Assembly (NCBI RefSeq): GCF_000830005.1
Contig: NZ_CP010407.1
Location: 5,956,001-6,020,000, forward strand
DNA length: 64,000 nt
Source: Streptomyces vietnamensis
GTDB taxonomy: Bacteria > Actinomycetota > Actinomycetes > Streptomycetales > Streptomycetaceae
Direction of reading: 5' to 3'
In this document: in pieces, positions 34,547-45,257 of the stretch
Position numbering within the stretch: position 1 is the stretch's first letter
Layout of the letters: each line of letters starts with the position of its first letter
Notes under the pieces: model-generated
Database searches by the model: none
Told to the model about the DNA's origin: nothing
Seen by the model: only the letters and a program-made list of their open reading frames with translations
Program-made: the position numbers and the translations under genes

Positions 34547-35505
34547 GTGAAGGGCACAGTCGGAGAGCTGGGCGAGTTCGGGCTCATCAGAGAGCTCACG
34601 TCCCGGCTCACCTCCACCCCGGCGGTACGGATCGGGCCCGGCGACGACGCCGCGGTCGTCTCCGCCCCCGACCGGCGCGTGGTGGCCAGCACGGACATCC
34701 TCCTCGAAGGACGTCACTTCCGGCGCGACTGGTCGACGGCGTACGACGTCGGCCGCAAGGCCGCCGCACAGAACCTGGCCGACATCGCCGCCATGGGCGC
34801 GGTCCCCACCGCGCTCCTCCTCGGCCTCGTCGTCCCCGCCGAACTCCCTGTGACATGGCCCACGGAATTGATGGACGGCCTGCGCGATGAATGTCAGGTC
34901 GCGGGCGCCGCGGTGGTCGGCGGCGACGTCGTCCGCGGCGACACGATCATGGTCTCCATCACCGCCCTCGGCGACCTCCGCAACCACGACCCGGTCACCC
35001 GGGGCGGCGCCAAGCCCGGCGACGTCGTCGCCTACACCGGCTGGCTCGGCTGGTCCGCCGCCGGATACGCGGTCCTCTCCCGCGGCTTCCGCTCCCCGCG
35101 CGCCTTCGTCGAGGCCCACCGCAGGCCCGAGCCGCCGTACCACGCGGGCCCGGCGGCCGCAGGGCTCGGCGCCACCGCCATGTGCGACGTCAGCGACGGC
35201 CTCATCGCCGACCTCGGGCACATCGCCGAGGCCAGCAAGGTCCGCATCGACCTGCGCTCCGGCCTCATCGACATCCCCACCCAGATGAACGACATCGGCC
35301 AGGCCGTCGGCGTCGACCCCATGCAGTGGGTGCTCACCGGGGGAGAGGACCACGCCATCGTGGCCACCTTCCCGCCGGACGTGAAGCTCCCCGCCCGCTG
35401 GAAGGTCATCGGCGAGGTCCTCAACCCCTCGGCGCTGCCGCAGGTCACGGTGGACGGCGCGCCCTGGCACAGCGTGGGCGGCTGGGACCACTTCGGAGAG
35501 ACCGA

Positions 35506-35509
<4 letters not shown>
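34547..35509 (+). CDS. thiL: Thiamine-monophosphate kinase
   Basis: 320 aa, GTG start with GAGGTGAG upstream. PurM-like fold: [16 protein letters not shown], the metal-binding [33 protein letters not shown] loop ([14 protein letters not shown]), [18 protein letters not shown] and [14 protein letters not shown]. It phosphorylates TMP to thiamine diphosphate. The stop overlaps the thiD start, so ThiL and ThiD are coexpressed. Confidence 0.95.
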
Positions 35510-36300
<791 letters not shown>

Positions 36301-36319
36301 ACGGCGTCAGGGCATGGCA

Positions 36320-36351
36320 AAAGGCCGGTTCACCGAGGTGAACCGGCCTTT
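36320..36351. terminator. Bidirectional terminator between thiD and rpmB
   Basis: AAAGGCCGGTTCACC (36320-36334) pairs with GGTGAACCGGCCTTT (36337-36351): a perfect 15-bp stem flanked by A and T runs, between convergent genes. Confidence 0.85.
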
Positions 36352-36392
36352 CAAGGCAACCGCAGGGGCTGCGCTACGACAGAACGTCGCGA

Positions 36393-36578
36393 TTAGCGCG
36401 AGACCTTGCCGGCCTTGATGCACGAGGTGCAGACGTTGAGCCGCTTCGGCGTCCGACCGACCACGGCACGCACGCGCTGGATGTTCGGGTTCCAGCGACG
36501 GGACGTACGGCGGTGCGAGTGCGAAATGTTGTTGCCGAAGCCCGGCCCCTTGCCGCAGACGTCGCAGTTGGCAGCCAC
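36393..36578 (-). CDS. rpmB: Ribosomal protein bL28
   Basis: 61 aa, GTG start with TTGGAGTG upstream. [31 protein letters not shown], and a C-terminal CTSC. The two CxxC pairs make this the zinc-binding (C+) form. Streptomyces also carry zinc-free paralogues under Zur control elsewhere. Monocistronic, convergent with thiD. Confidence 0.96.
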   Translation of the reverse strand: MAANCDVCGKGPGFGNNISHSHRRTSRRWNPNIQRVRAVVGRTPKRLNVCTSCIKAGKVSR

Positions 36579-36644
36579 GGGTCACTCCAAAGACTTCAGA
36601 ATTACAGTGAAATCCGGCGCACCGGAATCAGGAGTCTGAAGTGG

Positions 36645-36678
36645 CTTGCCGGGGAACGGCCCGGTTTGAACCGGGCAA
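36645..36678. promoter_or_regulatory. Hairpin in the rpmB upstream region
   Basis: GCCCGGTT (36659-36666) pairs with AACCGGGC (36669-36676), and an outer TTGCC/GGCAA pair is possible. It lies 66 bp or more upstream of rpmB. The role is unknown. Confidence 0.4.
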
Positions 36679-36765
36679 CCGAAGCAGCATACAACGCCTG
36701 CTTCCGTGGAACGAAACTACCATGGTCTCCGCGGACCTCGCCCCGGGCCCTGGTCACAGGGGGTC

Positions 36766-36802
36766 CCCCCTGCTCGAGCGAAGCCGAGCTTGGGGGAGGG
36801 TC
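36766..36802. repeat. Streptomyces-type intergenic inverted repeat
   Basis: TCCCCCCTGCTCGAGC and GCCGAGCTTGGGGGAGGG flank a GAA-type centre. Sequences of this kind recur between Streptomyces genes. It lies between rpmB and the DAK2 gene. Confidence 0.55.
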
Positions 36803-36851
36803 ACCCCCGGTCTACCCTGCGGTGAGCTCACCGCCGAAGGAGGACCCCCCG

Positions 36852-38615
36852 TTGTCGCGAGCCCTTCAGCCCGACGAGGAGCTCGTCGAGCTCGACGCCG
36901 CAGCGGTCCGGACCTGGTGCGCACGGGCCCTCGACGCCCTCGGGCGTGAGCGCGAGGAGATCGACGCGATCAACGTCTACCCGGTCGCGGACGGGGACAC
37001 CGGCACCAACCTGTACCTGACGGCCGAGGCCGCCCACCAGGCCGTCGAAGCCGTCTTCGCCGCCTCCGCGCCCGACACCGCCGAGACCGTACGGGCCATG
37101 GCGCACGGCGCCCTGCTCGGCGCCCGGGGCAACTCCGGCACCATCCTCGCCCAGCTCCTGCGCGGCATGGCCGCCGTCCTCGTCGAAGGACGTGACGGTG
37201 ATCACCTCGCCCGCGCCCTCGCCGAGGCCGCCGCCGCCGCGCGGCAGGCCGTCGCCCACCCCGTGGAGGGCACCGTCCTCACCGTGGCCTCCGCCGCCGC
37301 GGGCGGCTGCGCGGGCGGCGGCACCCTCGGGGACGTGGCCGTACGGGCCCACGACGGGGCCAGGACCGCCCTGGAGGCGACCCCCGGCCAACTGGACGTG
37401 CTCGGCCGGGCCGGGGTCGTGGACGCCGGCGGACGCGGCCTGGTCACCGTCCTCGGAGCGCTGGTGGAGACGGTGACGGGCCGGGCGCCGGCGGCGGGCG
37501 GATGGGCGCAGGACCGCACCGGGGCCACGAGCGCCGGGGCACAGGGCCGCACCGGGACCGCGGGCGTCGGAGCGCAGGGCCGCACCGGGACCGCGGGCGC
37601 CGGGGCGCAGGACCGCTTCGCGACCGCGCCGGGCGGGGTACGGGTCCTCGGGGACCCCCGGGCCGTGCCCGCCCCCTCCGACGGGCCCTGCGACGGCGAG
37701 GCCGGGCCCGCCTACGAGGTGATCTACCTCCTGGAGGCCGAGGACGCGGCCGTGGACCTGCTGCGGGCCCGGCTCGACGCCCTCGGCGACTCCCTCGTCG
37801 TCGTCGGCGGCGACGGGCTGTGGAACGTCCACGTCCACGTCGACGACGCGGGCGCCGCCGTCGAGGCCGGCGTCGAGGCCGGCCGGCCCCACCGCATCCG
37901 CATCACCCACTTCGCGGCCGACGCGGCGGCCTCCACCGCGCGCGGGGAACGCGCCCAGCGCGCGGTCGTCGCCGTCGTCCCCGGCGAGGGCCTCGCCGGA
38001 CTCTGCGCCGAGGCCGGCGCGACCACCGTCCGCAGCAGGCCCGGCGAACCGCCCGCCGGCGACGAACTCCTCGACGCGATCCGGCGGGCGCACGCGCGCG
38101 AGGTCGTCCTCCTGCCCAACGACACCGACCTGCGCCAGACCGCGGCCGCCGTCGCCGAACGTGCCAGGACCGAGGGCATCCGCGTCGCCCTCATCCCGAC
38201 CCGGGCCGCCGTCCAGGGCATCGCCGCCCTCGCCGTCCACGAACCCGACCGCCGCTTCGACGAGGACGTCGTCGCCATGACGGCCGCCGCCGGAGCCACC
38301 CGCTACGCCGAACTCGCCGTCGCCGAACGCCAGTCCTTCACCTCGGCCGGCGTCTGCCAGGCCGGCGACGTCCTCGGCCTCATCGAGGGCGACGTCGCCG
38401 TCATCGGCAAGGACCTGACCGAGACCGCCCGCACCGTCCTGGACCGCATGCTCTCGGCGGGCGGCGAACTCGTCACCCTCGTCGTCGCCGACGACACCCC
38501 GCCCGACCTCGCCCCCGACCTCGAACGCCACGTCCGGCGCGGCTACCTGGCCGTCGACACCACCACGTACCACGCGGGCGCGGGGGCACCGCCGCTGCTC
38601 ATCGGGGTGGAATAG
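36852..38615 (+). CDS. DAK2 domain / DegV-like fusion protein (YloV/FakA family)
   Basis: 587 aa from a TTG at 36852, preceded by GAAGGAGG. The longer open frame upstream has no coding character. Residues 10-210 are a DAK2 nucleotide-binding domain (NVYPVADGDTGTNLYLT, GARGNSGTILAQLLRGM). A linker of three 12-residue repeats (AQGRTGTAGVG type) follows, then a C-terminal domain (VVVGGDGLWNVHVHVDDAGAAVEAG, VLLPNDTDLRQTAAAVA). This layout matches FakA-like fatty-acid kinases or their relatives. Substrate binding would need a FakB/DegV partner, not in the window. Confidence 0.85.
   Translation: MSRALQPDEELVELDAAAVRTWCARALDALGREREEIDAINVYPVADGDTGTNLYLTAEAAHQAVEAVFAASAPDTAETVRAMAHGALLGARGNSGTILAQLLRGMAAVLVEGRDGDHLARALAEAAAAARQAVAHPVEGTVLTVASAAAGGCAGGGTLGDVAVRAHDGARTALEATPGQLDVLGRAGVVDAGGRGLVTVLGALVETVTGRAPAAGGWAQDRTGATSAGAQGRTGTAGVGAQGRTGTAGAGAQDRFATAPGGVRVLGDPRAVPAPSDGPCDGEAGPAYEVIYLLEAEDAAVDLLRARLDALGDSLVVVGGDGLWNVHVHVDDAGAAVEAGVEAGRPHRIRITHFAADAAASTARGERAQRAVVAVVPGEGLAGLCAEAGATTVRSRPGEPPAGDELLDAIRRAHAREVVLLPNDTDLRQTAAAVAERARTEGIRVALIPTRAAVQGIAALAVHEPDRRFDEDVVAMTAAAGATRYAELAVAERQSFTSAGVCQAGDVLGLIEGDVAVIGKDLTETARTVLDRMLSAGGELVTLVVADDTPPDLAPDLERHVRRGYLAVDTTTYHAGAGAPPLLIGVE
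37504..37620. repeat. 36-bp coding repeat in the DAK2 protein linker
   Basis: About three in-frame copies of a unit containing GCGCAGGGCCGCACCGGGAC encode GAQGRTGTAGxG. Two copies are nearly identical. Confidence 0.7.
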
Positions 38616-38674
38616 GCGCCGTTCCCGGCGGTTGTCCACAGCCTTCGGCACGACTGTCGGTCCCGTGGTCTTCA

Positions 38675-40867
38675 ATGGAAGGCGTGCCCGCGCTCGACGA
38701 ACCACTCAAGAAGTCCCTCGGCCCCGCCACCGCCAAGGCCATGGCCGAGGCACTCGACCTGCACACGGTCGGGGACCTGCTCCACCACTACCCCCGCCGG
38801 TACGCCGAGCGCGGGGAGCTGACCACCCTCGCCGACCTGCCGCTCGACGAGCACGTCACGGTGGTCGCCCAGGTCGCCGACGCCCGGGTGCTCACCTTCA
38901 ACGGCTCCAAGGGACGCGGCCAGCGCCTCGAAGTGACCATCACCGACGGCAGCGGCCGCCTCCAGCTGGTCTTCTTCGGCAAGGGCGTGCACAAGCCGCA
39001 CCACGACCTGCTGCCGGGCACCCGCGCGATGTTCGCCGGCAAGGTCTCGCTCTTCAACCGGCGCCTCCAGCTCGCCCACCCCTCGTACGAACTCCTCCGC
39101 GGCGACAGCGACGAGGCCGTCGACACCTGGGCGGGCGCCCTCATCCCGATCTATCCGGCCACCACCAAGCTGGAGTCCTGGAAGATCGCCAAGGCGGTCG
39201 GCGTCGTCCTGTCCAGCGCCGGTGACGCCGTCGACCCGCTGCCGCCGACCCTGCGCGAGGGCCGCGGCCTCATCGACCTCCCCGACGCCCTGAACCGCAT
39301 CCACCGCCCCCGTACCAAGGCGGACATCGCCGACGCCCGCGAGCGGCTCAAGTGGGACGAGGCCTTCGTCCTCCAGGTCGCGCTCGCCCGCCGCCGGCAC
39401 GCCGACACCCAACTGCCCGCCGTCGCCCGGAGACCGGCCCCCGACGGCATCCTCGACGCCTTCGACGCCAAGCTGCCCTTCACCCTCACCGAGGGCCAGC
39501 AGAAGGTCTCGAAGGAGATCTTCGACGACCTCGCCACCGAACACCCCATGCACCGCCTCCTCCAGGGAGAGGTCGGCTCGGGCAAGACGATGGTGGCGCT
39601 GCGCGCCATGCTCGCCGTCGTCGACTCCGGCGGGCAGGCCGCGATGCTCGCCCCCACCGAGGTCCTCGCCCAGCAGCACCACCGCTCCGTCACCGAGATG
39701 ATGGGCGAGCTCGCCGAGGGAGGCATGCTCGGCGGCGCCGAGCGCGCCACCAAGGTCGTCCTGCTCACCGGCTCCATGGGCGCCGCCGCCCGCCGCCAGG
39801 CCCTGCTCGACCTCGTCACCGGCGAGGCGGGCATCGTCATCGGCACGCACGCGCTGATCGAGGACAAGGTCCAGTTCCACGACCTCGGCCTGGTCGTCGT
39901 CGACGAGCAGCACCGCTTCGGCGTCGAGCAGCGCGACGCCCTGCGCGGCAAGGGCAAGCAGCCCCCGCACCTCCTCGTCATGACCGCCACGCCCATCCCG
40001 CGCACGGTCGCCATGACCGTCTTCGGCGACCTGGAGACCTCCGTCCTCGACCAGCTGCCCGCCGGCCGCTCGCCGATCGCCAGCCACGTCGTCCCCGCCG
40101 CCGACAAGCCGCACTTCCTCGCGCGCGCGTGGGAACGGGTCCGCGAGGAGGTGGCGAACGGGCACCAGGCGTACGTCGTCTGCCCCCGCATCGGCGACGA
40201 GGAGGACCAGAAGAAGAAGTCCAAGGCGTCCCCCGAGGACGAGGCCGAGAAGCGCCCGCCGCTCGCCGTCCTCGACGTCGCCGAGAAGCTCGGCGCCGGC
40301 CCCCTCGCGGGCCTGCGCATCGCCGTCCTGCACGGCCGCATGCACCCCGACGACAAGGACGACGTCATGCGCCGCTTCGCGGCCGGCGAGCTCGACGTCC
40401 TCGTCGCCACCACCGTCATCGAGGTCGGCGTCAACGTGCCCAACGCCACCGTCATGGTGATCATGGACGCCGACCGCTTCGGCGTCTCCCAGCTCCACCA
40501 GCTGCGCGGCCGCGTCGGCCGCGGCTCCGCCCCCGGCCTCTGCCTCCTCGTCAGCGAGATGCCCGAGGCCAGCCCCGCCCGGCAGCGGCTCAACGCCGTC
40601 GCCACCACCCTCGACGGCTTCGAGCTCTCCCGCATCGACCTCGAACAGCGCCGCGAGGGCGACGTCCTCGGCCAGGCCCAGTCCGGCGTCCGCTCCTCCC
40701 TGCGGGTGCTCACCGTCATCGACGACGAGGAGGTCATCGCCGCCGCCCGCGAGGAGGCCACCGCCCTCGTCCTCGCCGACCCCGACCTCGACGCCCACCC
40801 GGGCCTGCGCATCGCGCTCGACGCACTCCTCAGCGAGGAGCGGGAGACGTACCTCGACAAGGGCTGA
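38675..40867 (+). CDS. recG: ATP-dependent DNA helicase RecG
   Basis: 730 aa from the ATG at 38675 (a GTG 9 bp later is the alternative). N-terminal OB/wedge domain (GRLQLVFFGKG, about residues 60-160), Walker A GEVGSGKTM, the DEQH box (VVVDEQHRFGVEQRDAL), TATPIPRTVAMT and helicase C-terminal motifs (HGRMHPDDKDDVMRRF, VIEVGVNVPNATVM, QLRGRVGRG). It reverses stalled forks and processes Holliday junctions. A short charged insert (KKKSKASPEDEAEK) sits between helicase motifs. Confidence 0.96.
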   Translation: MEGVPALDEPLKKSLGPATAKAMAEALDLHTVGDLLHHYPRRYAERGELTTLADLPLDEHVTVVAQVADARVLTFNGSKGRGQRLEVTITDGSGRLQLVFFGKGVHKPHHDLLPGTRAMFAGKVSLFNRRLQLAHPSYELLRGDSDEAVDTWAGALIPIYPATTKLESWKIAKAVGVVLSSAGDAVDPLPPTLREGRGLIDLPDALNRIHRPRTKADIADARERLKWDEAFVLQVALARRRHADTQLPAVARRPAPDGILDAFDAKLPFTLTEGQQKVSKEIFDDLATEHPMHRLLQGEVGSGKTMVALRAMLAVVDSGGQAAMLAPTEVLAQQHHRSVTEMMGELAEGGMLGGAERATKVVLLTGSMGAAARRQALLDLVTGEAGIVIGTHALIEDKVQFHDLGLVVVDEQHRFGVEQRDALRGKGKQPPHLLVMTATPIPRTVAMTVFGDLETSVLDQLPAGRSPIASHVVPAADKPHFLARAWERVREEVANGHQAYVVCPRIGDEEDQKKKSKASPEDEAEKRPPLAVLDVAEKLGAGPLAGLRIAVLHGRMHPDDKDDVMRRFAAGELDVLVATTVIEVGVNVPNATVMVIMDADRFGVSQLHQLRGRVGRGSAPGLCLLVSEMPEASPARQRLNAVATTLDGFELSRIDLEQRREGDVLGQAQSGVRSSLRVLTVIDDEEVIAAAREEATALVLADPDLDAHPGLRIALDALLSEERETYLDKG

Positions 40868-40938
40868 GAAGGGCTGAGCGCCGCGCCGCGGCCATATCCT
40901 GGGACGTACGCATTGGACGACGCAGGACGAGGACACCG

Positions 40939-41520
40939 ATGACCCGCGTGATCGCCGGTACCGCCGGCGGACGGCGCCTGGCCGTGCCCCCCGGCAACGG
41001 CACCCGCCCCACCTCCGACCGGGCACGGGAGGGCCTCTTCTCCACCTGGGAGTCGTTCCACGGCCTGGAAGGGGCCCGGGTCGCCGACCTGTACGCGGGC
41101 TCCGGCGCCGTCGGCCTGGAGGCGCTCTCCCGGGGCGCCGTCCACGCCCTCCTCGTCGAGGCCGACCCCCGCGCCGCGAAGACGATCCGGGACAACGTCC
41201 GCTCGATCGGCCTGCCCGGCGCCGAACTCCGCACCGGCAGGGCCGAGCAGATCGTGACGGGACCGGCGCCGGCCGATCCGTACGACCTCGTCTTCCTCGA
41301 CCCGCCGTACGCGGTCACGGACGCCGATCTTCGCGAGATTCTCCTCACACTGTGCTCGGGGGGCTGGCTGAGCGAGGATGCCCTCGTCACGGTGGAGCGC
41401 AGCACCCGAGGCGGGGAATTCGGCTGGCCCGAGGGCTTCGAACCCCTGCGGTCCCGTCGCTACGGCGAGGGAACGTTTTGGTACGGTCGCGCCGCCTCTA
41501 CGTGCGAAGACGCACGATGA
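40939..41520 (+). CDS. rsmD: 16S rRNA (guanine966-N2)-methyltransferase
   Basis: 193 aa from the ATG at 40939 (GACGAGGAC upstream). RsmD hallmarks are [17 protein letters not shown], the [13 protein letters not shown] loop, SAM-binding [17 protein letters not shown] and catalytic VFLDPPY. It methylates G966 of 16S rRNA on the 30S subunit. It pairs with coaD, as in many bacteria. Confidence 0.95.
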   Translation: MTRVIAGTAGGRRLAVPPGNGTRPTSDRAREGLFSTWESFHGLEGARVADLYAGSGAVGLEALSRGAVHALLVEADPRAAKTIRDNVRSIGLPGAELRTGRAEQIVTGPAPADPYDLVFLDPPYAVTDADLREILLTLCSGGWLSEDALVTVERSTRGGEFGWPEGFEPLRSRRYGEGTFWYGRAASTCEDAR

Positions 41521-41546
41521 CCGGACCGGAGAGCGAGGGACCCAAG

Positions 41547-42026
41547 TTGCGCCGCGCCGTCTGTCCGGGGTCATTCGACCCCATCACCAACGGACATCTC
41601 GACATCATCGCCCGCGCCTCCAAGCTGTACGACGTCGTACACGTCGCGGTGATGATCAACCAGTCGAAGAAGGGCCTCTTCACGGTCGACGAGCGGATCG
41701 AGCTGATCCGCGAGGTCACCGCCGACTTCGGCAACGTCGAGGTGGAGTCCTTCCACGGACTGCTCGTCGACTTCTGCAAGCAGCGCGACATCCCCGCGAT
41801 CGTCAAGGGCCTGCGCGCGGTCAGCGACTTCGACTACGAGCTGCAGATGGCCCAGATGAACATCGGCCTCTCGGGCGTGGAGACCCTGTTCGTCCCCACC
41901 AACCCGACGTACAGCTTCCTCTCCTCCTCGCTGGTCAAGGAGGTCGCGGCCTGGGGCGGCGACGTCTCGCACCTGGTCCCGCCGACGGTCCTTCCCCGGC
42001 TGACCGAGCGGCTCGCGCGGAAGTAG
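41547..42026 (+). CDS. coaD: Phosphopantetheine adenylyltransferase
   Basis: 159 aa from the TTG at 41547, which gives [13 protein letters not shown], the usual actinobacterial N-terminus, with GAGGGA 6 bases upstream. An ATG at 41517 overlapping the rsmD stop would add ten residues. Nucleotidyltransferase motifs: [15 protein letters not shown] (TxGH), [12 protein letters not shown] and [15 protein letters not shown]. It makes dephospho-CoA in CoA synthesis. Confidence 0.95.
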   Translation: MRRAVCPGSFDPITNGHLDIIARASKLYDVVHVAVMINQSKKGLFTVDERIELIREVTADFGNVEVESFHGLLVDFCKQRDIPAIVKGLRAVSDFDYELQMAQMNIGLSGVETLFVPTNPTYSFLSSSLVKEVAAWGGDVSHLVPPTVLPRLTERLARK

Positions 42027-42160
42027 GCACGGAAGCACGTACGGAAGTGACACGCGGCCACCGCCGCTGACGCTCCGTCACCTGGTGTCGGACGGGCGCC
42101 GACTGCCCTTACAGTCGTCCCGTCCGTCTCCATCCAGCTGTAGAGAGTGGCGAGCACCAG

Positions 42161-43228
42161 GTGGACGTGCAGAAGAAGCTCGACGAGATCGTCGCGACCG
42201 TGCAGGGCGCCCGCTCCATGCCCATGTCGGCATCCTGCGTGGTCAACCGCGCCGAGCTGCTCTCCCTCCTCGAAGAGGTGCGGGAGGCCCTGCCCGGCTC
42301 CCTCGCCCAGGCCCAGGAACTGATCGGCGGCCGCGAGCAGATGGTCGAGCAGGCCCGCCAGGAGGCCGAGCGGATCATCGAGGCCGCCCACGCCGAGCGC
42401 GGCTCGATCGTCTCCGACACCCAGGTCGCCCGTCAGTCGCAGGAGGAGGCCGACCGGATCCTCTCCGAGGCCCGCCGCGAGGCCGAGGAGGTCAAGGCCG
42501 AGGCCGACGACTACGTCGACTCCAAGCTCGCCAACTTCGAGGTCGTCCTCAACAAGACCATCGGCTCCGTCGACCGCGGGCGCGAGAAGCTCCTCGGCCG
42601 CGGCCCGGGCCTCGACCAGGACGGCTACGCCGACGCGGACGCCCCCGAGTACAGCGCCGACCCGCAGACCCTGATCCAGCGCGCCGACGAGTACGTGGAC
42701 GCCAAGCTGGGCGCCTTCGAGGCCGTCCTCAGCAAGACCCTGGAGGCCGTCGGCCGGGGCCGGCAGAAGCTGCACGGCCGGATCGCCACCGACGCCCTCG
42801 GCGAGCACATGGCCGCGCAGGACGGCCTCGGCGGCACGGTGCACACCAGCGACGCGGACTACCTGGCCGGGCTCGCGGAGCTGGCCACCCCCGAACCCGT
42901 GCCGGCGGCCCCGCAGATCCCCGCGCAGCAGCCCGACCCGTACTCCGGTGCGAGCGCCGGCTCCACTGGAGCGGCTTACGCCGCGCCCTACGATGCGCAG
43001 CCCCAGCAGGACCCCGCCTACGGGTACCAGCAGCAGGACCCCTACGGTTACCAGCAGCAGGACCCCTACGCGTACCAGGGTCAGTACGGCTACGAACAGC
43101 AGCAGTACGACCCCCAGGCCCAGGTCCACGCCCAGCCGCAGCAGGCCGCCGCACTCGACGAGACCAGCTTCTTCGACACGAGCATGATCGACCTGGAGCA
43201 GCTGCGCCGGTACGAACAGGGGCAGTAA
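42161..43228 (+). CDS. DivIVA-like coiled-coil protein with Tyr/Gln-rich tail
   Basis: 355 aa, GTG start. The N-terminal half is a long coiled coil of the ATP-synthase-b/DivIVA type (QEEADRILSEARREAEEVKAEADDYVDSKLANFEVVL), with a second related segment (RADEYVDAKLGAFEAVLSKTLEAVGRGRQKLHGR). A low-complexity tail holds repeats YGYQQQDPYGYQQQDPYAY, and an acidic C-terminus ends DTSMIDLEQLRRYEQGQ. Annotated in Streptomyces as a cell-division initiation protein; it may act in polar growth. No direct evidence of partners here. Confidence 0.85.
   Translation: MDVQKKLDEIVATVQGARSMPMSASCVVNRAELLSLLEEVREALPGSLAQAQELIGGREQMVEQARQEAERIIEAAHAERGSIVSDTQVARQSQEEADRILSEARREAEEVKAEADDYVDSKLANFEVVLNKTIGSVDRGREKLLGRGPGLDQDGYADADAPEYSADPQTLIQRADEYVDAKLGAFEAVLSKTLEAVGRGRQKLHGRIATDALGEHMAAQDGLGGTVHTSDADYLAGLAELATPEPVPAAPQIPAQQPDPYSGASAGSTGAAYAAPYDAQPQQDPAYGYQQQDPYGYQQQDPYAYQGQYGYEQQQYDPQAQVHAQPQQAAALDETSFFDTSMIDLEQLRRYEQGQ
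43018..43078. repeat. 27-bp coding repeat (YGYQQQDP) in the DivIVA-like protein
   Basis: Units of about 27 bp built on TACCAGCAGCAGGACCCCTA repeat two to three times in frame, encoding YGYQQQDP. Confidence 0.7.
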
Positions 43229-43399
43229 GGGGCACGGGGCCCGGATTGGGCCCTGAGCGAAGCGTCCAGTATCCTGGCCCTTCGGTCGCGCTATGTCCGC
43301 GATCCTTGCTGCCCACGTCTGGCAGCCTCCTCTACGCCGCAGAACGATCCGAAAGCAGGAAGAGCCCTGAGCACGCGCCTCGACCACCGCAACCCCCTC

Positions 43400-44020
43400 G
43401 TGTTCGACACGCACGAGCTGGGGCGGCGTCCTGGTGCCCTGCAGCGGCTCTCGCGTTCGGTCGAGGCTCCCGCGGAGCTCGGCGTCGAAGGAGTCATCGG
43501 AGTGCCCGAGGGCTCTCCGGTGGACATCGATCTCCGTCTTGAGTCGGTCATGGAAGGGGTGCTTGTCACAGGCACCGCCCGTGCATCGGCCGAGGGGGAG
43601 TGCGTAAGGTGTCTGGAGCCCGTCGAGCTCGAGCTCGACGTGGACTTCCAGGAGATGTTCTCGTACCCCGACTCCGACGACCGGGGCCGCTCCAAGGCGG
43701 CCGCGGACGACGAAGCCGAGGACGACGAGGACATGATCCCCCTCGAGGACGGCATGTTCGACCTCGAACCCTTGCTGCGTGATGCGGTGGTGCTCGCACT
43801 GCCGATGCAGCCGGTGTGCCGGGAGGACTGTGCGGGTCTGTGTTCCGAGTGCGGAACCAACCTGAACGAGAACCCGGACCACCACCATGAAGCCGTCGAC
43901 ATCCGTTGGGCGGCACTGCAGGGACTCGCCGGTTCGCTGGGAACCGATGAGAAGGACAACATGAGCGGCAAAGCCTCTGACGGGGACGTCCGAAGCGCCG
44001 CCGAGAAGCAGGAGAAGTAG
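43400..44020 (+). CDS. YceD/DUF177 family protein
   Basis: 206 aa from the GTG at 43400. A CTG at 43367 with GGAAGAG 3 bases upstream would add 11 residues (LSTRLDHRNPL) and is the better-supported translation start. Core motifs: [21 protein letters not shown] and [20 protein letters not shown], four Cys in a zinc-knuckle-like arrangement, then an acidic patch. DUF177 proteins assist 23S rRNA processing, and this gene is normally linked to rpmF, as here (2 bp away). Confidence 0.88.
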   Translation: MFDTHELGRRPGALQRLSRSVEAPAELGVEGVIGVPEGSPVDIDLRLESVMEGVLVTGTARASAEGECVRCLEPVELELDVDFQEMFSYPDSDDRGRSKAAADDEAEDDEDMIPLEDGMFDLEPLLRDAVVLALPMQPVCREDCAGLCSECGTNLNENPDHHHEAVDIRWAALQGLAGSLGTDEKDNMSGKASDGDVRSAAEKQEK

Positions 44021-44022
44021 CC

Positions 44023-44196
44023 GTGGCTGTTCCGAAGCGGAAGATGTCGCGCAGCAACACGCGCCACCGCCGGTCGCAGTGGAAGGCTGCGGTCCCCACC
44101 CTGGTTTCGTGTGAGCGTTGCCAGGAGCCGAAGCTGCAGCACATCGCGTGCCCGAGCTGCGGCACCTACAACAAGCGCCAGGTCCTCTCGGTCTGA
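44023..44196 (+). CDS. rpmF: Ribosomal protein bL32
   Basis: 57 aa from the GTG at 44023 (AGGAG 10 bases upstream, in the end of yceD). [20 protein letters not shown] is the bL32 N-terminus, and CERC...CPSCG forms a complete Cys4 zinc site (C+ form). It lies between yceD and rnc, the classic bacterial order. Confidence 0.97.
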   Translation: MAVPKRKMSRSNTRHRRSQWKAAVPTLVSCERCQEPKLQHIACPSCGTYNKRQVLSV

Positions 44197-44215
44197 GTGG
44201 CTGGTGAGAGGCACG

Positions 44216-45010
44216 ATGTCTGAGAACATCAGCGCAGCCTCGTCCCACACGCTTCTGGAAGGGCGGCTCGGGTATCAGCTCGAGTCCGCCCTTCTGGTGC
44301 GTGCGCTGACCCACCGCTCGTACGCGTACGAGAACGGCGGTCTGCCCACCAACGAGCGCCTCGAGTTCCTCGGGGACTCCGTGCTCGGCCTGGTGGTCAC
44401 GGACACGCTGTACCGCACCCACCCCGACCTGCCGGAAGGCCAGCTGGCCAAACTCCGGGCCGCGGTGGTCAACTCGCGTGCACTGGCGGAGGTCGGTCGC
44501 GGCCTCGAACTCGGCTCCTTCATCCGGCTCGGCCGGGGCGAAGAGGGCACGGGCGGCCGGGACAAGGCGTCCATCCTCGCCGACACCCTCGAAGCGGTGA
44601 TCGGCGCGGTCTATCTCGACCAGGGCCTCGAAGCGGCGTCCGAGCTGGTGCACCGGCTCTTCGACCCGCTGATCGAGAAGTCCTCGAACCTCGGTGCCGG
44701 CCTGGACTGGAAGACCAGCCTCCAGGAGCTCACCGCGGCCGAGGGCCTTGGCGTCCCGGAGTACCTCGTCTCCGAAGAGGGCCCGGACCACGAGAAGACC
44801 TTTACTGCTGCCGCCCGCGTCGGTGGTGTCTCGTACGGCACCGGCACCGGCCGCAGCAAGAAGGAAGCGGAACAGCAGGCGGCGGAGTCCGCGTGGCGCG
44901 CGATCCGCGCGGCCGCGGACGAGCGTGCGGCGGCGGCGAAGGCCGCGGCCGACGCCGGCACGGGAGAGGTCGCCGCCCCCTCTCCGACCGCCGGCCGGGC
45001 GTCGGCCTGA
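44216..45010 (+). CDS. rnc: Ribonuclease III
   Basis: 264 aa from the ATG at 44216 (GGTGAGAGG upstream). Catalytic signature [14 protein letters not shown], metal-binding [15 protein letters not shown], and a C-terminal double-stranded RNA-binding domain ([14 protein letters not shown] ... [16 protein letters not shown]), with an Ala-rich extension. It processes rRNA and double-stranded RNA. In Streptomyces, rnc (absB) mutants lose antibiotic production. Confidence 0.96.
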   Translation: MSENISAASSHTLLEGRLGYQLESALLVRALTHRSYAYENGGLPTNERLEFLGDSVLGLVVTDTLYRTHPDLPEGQLAKLRAAVVNSRALAEVGRGLELGSFIRLGRGEEGTGGRDKASILADTLEAVIGAVYLDQGLEAASELVHRLFDPLIEKSSNLGAGLDWKTSLQELTAAEGLGVPEYLVSEEGPDHEKTFTAAARVGGVSYGTGTGRSKKEAEQQAAESAWRAIRAAADERAAAAKAAADAGTGEVAAPSPTAGRASA

Positions 45011-45257
45011 CGGCCGGCGGGCCGGTCCGGAAGGACGGGGCCACACCGGCCACCGTCCGACGGCGAGCCCGCGCGCTCCCGCATCCCTTCAGCGGAGTCT
45101 TCCCGCCCGCCCCAGCCAGGGGCGGGCGGAGCCGTTTCCGGGGGAGTGGGGCGGGCCCTCCCCGGGTCGCCCGGGCGGTAGGCTGGCCGGGCCTGTCCGG
45201 CGGACCAGGGCCGGAACGCCCTGGGACCACCACCCGTATCCCTCCGGAGGAGTTCCC

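Noticed and set aside
37502..38674. N-terminal extension of the recG frame
   Set aside because: The extension is Arg/Gly/Pro-rich out-of-frame DAK2 sequence; the RecG homology begins at 38675.
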